Origin: Pelecanus crispus
Taxonomy: Eukaryota; Chordata; Aves; Pelecaniformes; Pelecanidae
DNA length: 64,000 nucleotides
Direction of reading: 5' to 3'
NCBI RefSeq assembly: GCF_030463565.1
Contig: NC_134660.1
Span: 4,105,501 to 4,169,500, forward strand
Shown piece by piece: positions 45,101 to 64,000 of this stretch. A program made the translations under genes and the position numbers. How positions within the stretch are numbered: position 1 is the first letter of the stretch; every line of letters starts with the position of its first letter. The notes beneath the pieces were generated by a model. It was not told the origin of the DNA. It saw only the letters and a program-made list of their open reading frames with translations, and searched no databases.

Positions 45101-47904
45101 ACAGTAAAGTGCACCCATTTACAGAGAGAACAGATGGAAAACCATTAGTGCAAGAATCCTGTGAAAAATGTAATGTGGTATCGTGAAAAAACCTGCACGC
45201 CGCAGTTTTTAAGCCTTCTTTCAGCTTGGTGTGTTAAAAGTGTGAGCTGTTTTCTTTTTCCCTTAAAACATCTTCATAAACCCAAAAGTTCTACACAGAA
45301 GCGCTGCGTGGGGACGTTTCGGAAGGACAGTACTGGGAGCACAAGGCAGTGAAGAGCGAAAGCAAAGCACGGGCAGTTCTCGCATCGCTGCTCTCGGACC
45401 GTCCCGTTTGCATCTCAGCGGAGAGAACTGGCTCACGGCCATAGCGCGTCTTGCTCGGCCATATAAAATGAGGGGGCTGAATTTGGTTACTTTTTCCTTT
45501 CAAAGAAGCAACTAAAGGTAGGAAGCCACTCACTCAATCAGAAAGCTGGAGGACGGGAGGTGTTGAGCAAAGCGACTGGTGCTACTCCAGACCCATGGAT
45601 ATGCACGTCCTAGATACAGGCGCACTGTATGCGGAGGAGAAATCGGTTATACCTTACAAAGCAGAACACGCTGCTTCAAAAAAAGAGAGGAAGAAAAAAA
45701 AAAAGTCATCACACCCCCTTTGCAAGGAGAGAAATAGTGCATGGAGCTGAGTGTCCCCGCGGCCGCGGGGAGCCCTCCCTACTGAGGGGTCCCCCGGTCT
45801 ACCCCCCTCTTTACTGAGCCCTGTAATAAAGCAAAGAGTCAGCACTGGGTTGCACCTCAAGAAAGAAAACACCAACCTCAATCCAAATACTGGCTTGGAC
45901 AAATACCAAATAGCCCGAAAGAGCACAAAAATCTCCAAACCCCACGGAGGAATCTCCCCCCCGAATGCTCTCAACGTGTCTATGAGACACAGCCCTCCAG
46001 CGTCCCGAGGTGCAGATGTCCCAGTTTGCTCTGAGCAAATTAGGCAACGAAATGGCAACGAGATGTGCTGATCCACATGCAGAAAAACAAACACAAGCCC
46101 CACTGAAGCCAGGGTTTGCTAAAGAGTTTCAGGCCAAGTCCTTAGCTGGCGTAAATGGATGTAGCTGCACGGATGTTGCGCTGGGGATATGCTCACTTAC
46201 ACCAGCGGAGGTTGGGCCCCTGATTTGGTTCAAGAAGTCTTGCCATCTATTCACATAGCCCTTTGGAAACACTGAAACGTATCGCTCCTCCTGCTCGGCA
46301 CTGAAATCGCTCTTGAGAGTTGATATGAGTGAGGTTCAGCATGGGCAACAGGCACTGTTTTGCTTTAAAACAAGCTACAGGGTTATCGCTCTCCCCCCGG
46401 ATCGTCCCACCCTTCGCCCTCAGTACCCGAAAAGGCAGATTACGACCCCCCCAGTAATAAATGAATCTGTAGAGAAAGTCCCTCCACCCCCCCAAAAAAT
46501 TTCAGAGAATAATTGAAAAATTATTGAAAATCCTATAAAAAAGGATTTTGGAACCGTCCCCTGCTTTTCACACTGTCTTGATGTGATTTGCATTTGATTA
46601 AAAAAAAAAAAAATAGAAAAAACAACCCAAACAAAAAAATGTCCTGAAATAGATCCCATAAATAAATTATAAATATCTCTCTTTTAACTACAGCTCCTTA
46701 AAAAGCACAACAGGGTCTCTACCATTTACAGGTACAGAACACGGCAATTGCTTTCCAAGATTTCGGAAACGGATCTTAGCGGAGTGCAGCCCTCGCTATG
46801 GCACCGGCCGCCCGGGCGGGAGCGAGCCGAAGGGAAGGGGTGCTGCAGGGCTGGGTTTGCTGAAGGACCCCTCCTGTCTCGGGAACCATCGTGCCACATT
46901 ATGCATCCTCATCATAAAAAAATAATTAAAAAAAAATTTAAAAATTGCAATTTTCCTCCTTAAATACCATTTTCTAAGTCAGTTTTTTTTTTTACTTGCA
47001 AGTAGAAAACCCCACCAAATGAAAGCCCCAACGTTAAACCCTCCTGGTGAAAACACGGTGCGTGTGTGAGGTGCAGTCGTCCGCTAATGGCGTGAAGAAG
47101 TTGTTGTAATCCCAGTTCACGCGCAACAGGTTTCTGGCCAATTCCCCTGGCTGATTAAAATGCATACGAAGGGCCAACTTTCATCTCCCAATGCTTGCAA
47201 GATGCCCCGGAGCAGATCAGTGTCGGGGCACCCGGCAGGTAGCTTGCGAAATAGCAAAGCATCTTGTGATCCCCACCCCTTCCGGCCGGTGGCGCGATTA
47301 AATAACGCAGGAATCCAATTCGGATTGAAACGCTACAAACCAGATGAAGCAGGATGGTTGTTGTGCATAGCTACTTGGTATTAAAACACATCGTGCCCTT
47401 GCTCGCTGCGGGTAGTTTGCTCTTTGGGGGCAAAGAGCCAAATGACCCAGCTGGCATGGGGACCGACGGATGCAGCCTTGGGAAGGGCTCCTGTGATCCC
47501 TGCTCTGCTCCCGCTACGAATTCCCATCAGAATTGAGTAAGAGCTCATCGAGACAAAAGAAACCAATTTACATCGAACGCGATTGACTCTTGAAAAAGAG
47601 CTGGTTACCTCCCGCTGCGTAGGGGATATTTCTGGACCACCCCGCACCACGTACTAAGCTATCCTGGTTAGGAACTTCGCTGCAATCGGGCAAACGATAC
47701 TGGCTCGGCTGATGTTGGCTTCACGGTCAGCTGGGGAACGAAAGGGCTGGAGCACGTGCATGGCTGTCTGACCACCACACAAAGTACCGGAGAAACTTGG
47801 TCATGTAGCTACCAAAGAGAAATAAAAATAATAATAATATGCATGGAAATCAAGCTTGGAAGTGTGTGCTGAAAACATGAGGGTCTTACTCCAACAAGCG
47901 TCTT
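42160..47904 (-). other. TANC2: TANC2 3'UTR (predicted, about 5.7 kb)
   Basis: The DNA turns AT-richer here than in the flanking GC-rich regions, with many A and T runs, and contains no further exon. A TATAAA-type hexamer on the minus strand at 42174-42179 is the best end candidate. Human TANC2 also has a 3'UTR of several kilobases. Plus-strand ORFs inside (for example 42238-43041) have no similarity. Confidence 0.6.
42174..42179 (-). other. TANC2: TANC2 poly(A) signal candidate
   Basis: Reads TATAAA on the minus strand, a variant hexamer. It lies at the boundary between the AT-rich 3'UTR-like sequence and GC-rich DNA. Confidence 0.4.

Positions 47905-64000
<16,096 letters not shown>

Overview
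This is a vertebrate nuclear window, almost certainly from a bird. It is GC-rich with compact introns. It carries CR1 LINE 3' ends with the avian-type tail, and a solo LTR that resembles a common avian endogenous-retrovirus LTR. It shows the conserved amniote gene order KCNH6 - ACE - CYB561 - TANC2 (human 17q23, read in reverse). The bird assignment rests on repeats and protein similarity recalled from memory, not on a search. The LTR type suggests Neoaves, but the species cannot be named.

Layout, left to right. At 1-2836 is intron 1 of KCNH6 (minus strand); only its first coding exon (2837-2912) is inside, with a CpG-rich 5' side and long G-rich low-complexity DNA to about 4.4 kb. At 4.4-10.7 kb is intergenic DNA with small tandem repeats and worn SINE-like pieces. 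At 11140-27987 is the complete coding region of somatic angiotensin-converting enzyme, ACE (minus strand). It has 25 coding exons adding up to exactly 3843 nt (1280 residues plus stop), with two zinc-peptidase domains, each with an intact HEMGH motif. At 28-39 kb is an ACE/CYB561 divergent intergenic region. It holds a solo LTR inserted at the boundary of a 40-bp tandem duplication, a 10-bp minisatellite, a GGACAGACA-type minisatellite and a few AT-rich islands. At 39054-40863 is CYB561 (plus strand), five coding exons, 253 residues, with a poly(A) signal at 41470. At 42.2-64 kb is the 3' half of TANC2 (minus strand): eight exons encoding the last ankyrin repeats, the TPR block and the disordered tail ending in ESNV, followed by a 3'UTR of about 5.7 kb. 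The gene continues past the right edge.

Function. ACE and CYB561 are divergently transcribed neighbours: a membrane peptidase of the renin-angiotensin system, and a six-helix di-haem transmembrane ascorbate-dependent electron carrier of secretory granules. KCNH6 (ERG-type potassium channel) and TANC2 (postsynaptic scaffold) belong to neuronal or excitable-cell biology. Nothing suggests that the four genes form one pathway; the arrangement is ancestral synteny. Exon borders were read directly from GT-AG sites and checked by phase and total length. Repeat family names are from recognition only.
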